Source of the DNA: Pythium myriotylum
Taxonomy: Eukaryota; Oomycota; Peronosporomycetes; Pythiales; Pythiaceae
Reading direction: 5' to 3'
Assembly (NCBI GenBank): GCA_023091665.1
Contig: JALJCQ010000012.1
Coordinates: 992,001 to 1,056,000 of the forward strand
Length of the DNA stretch: 64,000 bases
Shown: one piece after another, positions 61,510 through 64,000 of the stretch
Layout of the letters: each line of letters begins with the position of its first letter
How positions within the stretch are numbered: position 1 is the first letter of the stretch
The notes under the pieces: model-generated
Seen by the model: the letters and a program-made list of their open reading frames with translations, nothing else
The model's database searches: none
Told to the model about the DNA's origin: nothing
Program-made: the position numbers and the translations under genes

Positions 61510-63144
61510 TTAGAAGTTGGCGTGGATCATGTCACGGTACATGCTGCACACACCCATTCCGCCAAAAGTGCGCTTCATGCGAATGTACCCGGCCTCGCCC
61601 CAGTTCGCACCCCACGAGTTGCGGATCTTGAACGTGGTCGCGTCATAGCCCACAGCCAACACAGCGTGGTCAACCTGCGTCGTCTCGCATGTCGAAAGCA
61701 CGCCACCACGGTATTGCTTCCATGCGGCGTTACCAGCAGCAACGGCGATGACGACAGGGTGGGTGTTGAGCGCACTGACGAGACCGGACTCGCCCTGGAC
61801 ACGCGAAGTGCTCTTGATGCCAGAGGCGATCTTGTTGCATCCGGTCGTGCAGGCAGCGGTGCGACCGCTGCTCATCGTGTACGGCACATCCGAGCCACTG
61901 CAGACGCCGTTCTGCTGGATGTACTGGAATGCGTAGCTCGTCGCGCCGCCGTTGCAACCGTAGTTTCGAGTGTCACAGGTTGCGACGTTTTGCTCCGAGA
62001 GCTTGACGAAAGATGAGGCACCAGTGGCAATGCACTTCCCTGTCTCGGTGCCAGCGACGGTCGCGAAAGACCAGCACGAGCCGCACTGTCCCTGGTTCTG
62101 CACCGGCGGCATGCACTTGTGCTTCGACCAATCTACACCAGTGCCGTCACCGCCGATCTCGCCACTTTCGTTTGAGGCCGGAGCTGGCGCCGCTCCAGGT
62201 GCGTCGGTTGGAGCGACCGGAAGGGGGTTGATTGGAGCGACTGGGCCCGACGGTGTGTCAGACGGTGCCACAGGGCCCGACGGGGAATCTGGGGCGGGGG
62301 CTGGAGCAGGCTCCGGAGCGGGCGCTGGGGCAGGAGCCGGCGCTGGAGCTGGGGCTGGGGCTGGTGCAGGGGCAGGTCGCGGGCGGCGGTTTGAAGGGCG
62401 ACCGTTTGGGCGGGAACCGGAGTTTGATGGAGTTGAATTTGGACCAAAAGGCTGCTGGCCGTTGCTTGGGCCATAGTTGGTGTTGATCCAGTCCATGATA
62501 TCCTGGAAGTTGAAGCTGTATCCCTGGTTCGCGGACAATTCGTTTTTGGCGCCGGACGATTGGCCTTGACCTCTGCTGCTGCCTTGGTTTCCACCCCAGC
62601 TGCCGCCCCAGTTGCCCCAGTACTTTGAGAATCCATCGCCGAAGCTGAATGCATGTGCGCGGCCGTTACCGTTGCTGTTATCGGTGCTCGGAGCGCTTGC
62701 GGCGCCGTCGGCCTCGCCACCAAGCATGTTGTCCCCGTTTGCGCGGTATCGCAGCTGGCGACCACCTCCGGCGAGGTACGAGTTCTTGATGTACTTGGAG
62801 AACTCGTCAGTCGTCAAGAGCGAGAACGGCGAGTCGGTCGAGAAGATGGCGCCCGGGTTCGTCTTCTTGAGCTCGTCGACGAGCTCCTTGGCCATGAAGA
62901 AGCGCTGCTTGCGGTCCTCGGCCACCTCGTCGGCGTCGCGCGACTCGGCCTGCGGGAGCCAGCCATTCTCCTTGGCGTCGTCTCCGTACTTGCTCATCCA
63001 GGCGTCGAGCTCATCGGCCACGGCGTCCTTCTGCTCGAGGTACCGCTCGTAGTTGATGCCGGCATGCATGGGGCGCGCCTCGCTCAGGCGCGCGGCCAGC
63101 ACGAGCGCCGCACAGGCGTGGAGCAGCGTCGCAGCGGGCTTCAT
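61510..63144 (-). CDS. Secreted papain-type (C1A) cysteine protease 5, longest linker
   Basis: 544 residues, signal MKPAATLLHACAALVLAARL, propeptide MHAGINYERYLEQKDAVADE. The linker of about 200 residues carries a Gly/Trp-rich block (FSKYWGNWGGSWGGNQG), YSFNFQDIMDWINTNYG, an Arg/Pro block and an uninterrupted Pro-Ala repeat. The catalytic domain has QNQGQCGSCWSFA, VDHAVLAVGYDA and IRNSWGANWGEAG, ending MIHANF. The Pro-Ala rod could space the catalytic unit from another surface or alter activation. Confidence 0.93.
   Translation of the reverse strand: MKPAATLLHACAALVLAARLSEARPMHAGINYERYLEQKDAVADELDAWMSKYGDDAKENGWLPQAESRDADEVAEDRKQRFFMAKELVDELKKTNPGAIFSTDSPFSLLTTDEFSKYIKNSYLAGGGRQLRYRANGDNMLGGEADGAASAPSTDNSNGNGRAHAFSFGDGFSKYWGNWGGSWGGNQGSSRGQGQSSGAKNELSANQGYSFNFQDIMDWINTNYGPSNGQQPFGPNSTPSNSGSRPNGRPSNRRPRPAPAPAPAPAPAPAPAPAPAPEPAPAPAPDSPSGPVAPSDTPSGPVAPINPLPVAPTDAPGAAPAPASNESGEIGGDGTGVDWSKHKCMPPVQNQGQCGSCWSFATVAGTETGKCIATGASSFVKLSEQNVATCDTRNYGCNGGATSYAFQYIQQNGVCSGSDVPYTMSSGRTAACTTGCNKIASGIKSTSRVQGESGLVSALNTHPVVIAVAAGNAAWKQYRGGVLSTCETTQVDHAVLAVGYDATTFKIRNSWGANWGEAGYIRMKRTFGGMGVCSMYRDMIHANF
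62291..62375. repeat. Minisatellite encoding the Pro-Ala rod of protease 5
   Basis: Imperfect GCTGGGGCTGGAGC-type units repeat over about 85 bp and encode alternating Pro and Ala in protease 5. Slippage at this repeat is a likely source of linker-length variation. Confidence 0.85.
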
Positions 63145-63167
63145 GGTCCTGCTCTTTGTGGTTACTC

Positions 63168-63186
63168 GGCAAATTGTGGAATGAGC
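63168..63186 (-). promoter_or_regulatory. Perfect oomycete initiator/flanking element of protease 5
   Basis: Minus-strand GCTCATTCCACAATTTGCC matches all 19 positions of GCTCATTYYNCAWTTTNYY. It lies 23 bp before the start codon, so the 5' leader would be very short. Confidence 0.75.
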
Positions 63187-64000
63187 TGCTCAGGAGATGC
63201 GACCGCCGTAGGACAACGCTATCCAGACCAGCACTCCTGACAAGGCATCTGCCCGCGGCATCTGGTCGGAGGGCTTCAACGTTGGTCAACAGTGTCTCCG
63301 CACGACGGAAGGTGGGGAACTTGAACCGCTTGGGGCGTCAGCGGCGTCTTCTCCAAGTCCACCTGTTCAGAACTGGTACATTCTGCCTCTCACAACGGTA
63401 CACACTGGAGATACACTGGACTTTTCCCATGGGATTGCGAGACGAGTGCAAGATGGAGTCAACGCGAAAGAAAAAGGGCGATCTCAGGAGCGGCATGAGC
63501 GAGGAAAGATGATGGTCCGTTAGTCTGACGAGAGCGAGCACGTGTCGCGAGAGAACACGGCTGGAGACGCGCTGGTGGGTACACTGGAGCTCCCGACGAG
63601 CTCAAGTCGCGTGAGAGGACCACCAGACCCAGGCGAAGGGATCGCCAGGCTCACCAGCGCATTAAGAGGCTGCGTGTGGATATGTGGGTTTCCATTCGCA
63701 AGATGCCGTGCGGAACACAAGGAGGCCGCCGGCGTGGATGGAGGATGGATTGCGCGCAAGCCCACGGTCTGAATCTCTCGCTGGAGCCCTGGGCGCAATC
63801 CTCCAGACGCCGCGAGAGAGAGAGAGAGAGACCGAGTGAGAGCGGAGCTGTCGCCGCAACTGCGCGGAACTCTCGCGAGATCCAAGTGGCGCCTCGCGAC
63901 ATGGCGTTTGACGAGTTGCTGTAAACACGAACGCAACGCGAACGCTCTGGGTTTCGCGAGCGCGGGAGCCCTGGCAACCGGCCTTGACGGCTTTCATGGA
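63187..64000. other. Intergenic right end with a GA microsatellite
   Basis: Upstream of protease 5. Contains a (GA)n run at about 63813-63831. Overlapping frames on both strands show no protein family signal. No gene called. Confidence 0.5.

Overview
The window looks like nuclear DNA of an oomycete (Peronosporales/Pythiales type). Coding regions are GC-rich and densely packed. Introns are short GT-AG (about 55-118 nt), often with a CTAAC-like branch site. Cysteine-protease start sites carry the oomycete 19-nt initiator plus flanking element. The gene content (ankyrin and LRR proteins, secreted cysteine proteases, temptin-like GPI proteins, stanniocalcin-like protein, ciliary jouberin) fits a zoospore-forming water mould. 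I see no rRNA, tRNA, CRISPR array or intact transposon. Exon joins were worked out by hand and checked for reading phase; no transcript data were available.

Layout. 1-5.1 kb is decaying repeat-protein DNA: two head-to-head fragments of one coding sequence, an LRR protein with a disturbed N-terminus, and a frameshifted ankyrin-type pseudogene. 5.4-7.8 kb holds its intact tandem paralogue. 7.9-12.7 kb is housekeeping: a small RPA-C-like zinc-ribbon protein, a divergent prolyl-4-hydroxylase-like dioxygenase, a D-serine dehydratase/D-threonine aldolase-type enzyme, and a TrhO/TSTD2-type rhodanese. 13.5-20.7 kb holds an active-site-intact myotubularin, a cap 2'-O-methyltransferase (CMTR1-like), and a SECIS-binding protein 2 homologue with three RRM-like repeats, facing CMTR1 with 11 bp between stop codons. 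21.1-25.6 kb has a stanniocalcin-like secreted protein, a second myotubularin whose catalytic Cys is Gly, and a third, degenerate myotubularin.

26-31.2 kb is one large multi-exon gene of unknown function. 32-38.3 kb: heat-shock-factor-type regulator, CDC6-like AAA+ ATPase with E2F-like promoter sites, M48 metalloprotease, FAHD2-type hydrolase. 38.4-41.4 kb: two papain-type proteases. 42.6-48 kb: a SAPS-like/PH/NTF2-like scaffold facing an LRR-IQ-WW-WW-EF-hand protein. 48-50 kb: two temptin-like GPI-anchor candidates. 51.3-54 kb: jouberin (AHI1). 54.2-55.6 kb: LpxA with a probable mitochondrial presequence. 55.8-63.1 kb: three more papain-type proteases with growing Pro/Ala-rich linkers, plus a protease relic.

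Most notable: the myotubularin triad (active, dead, decaying with palindromes at a deletion junction), the RRM-SBP2 architecture, the lipid-A enzyme in a eukaryote, the expanding protease-linker series, and two unusually short candidate introns (32 and 37 nt).
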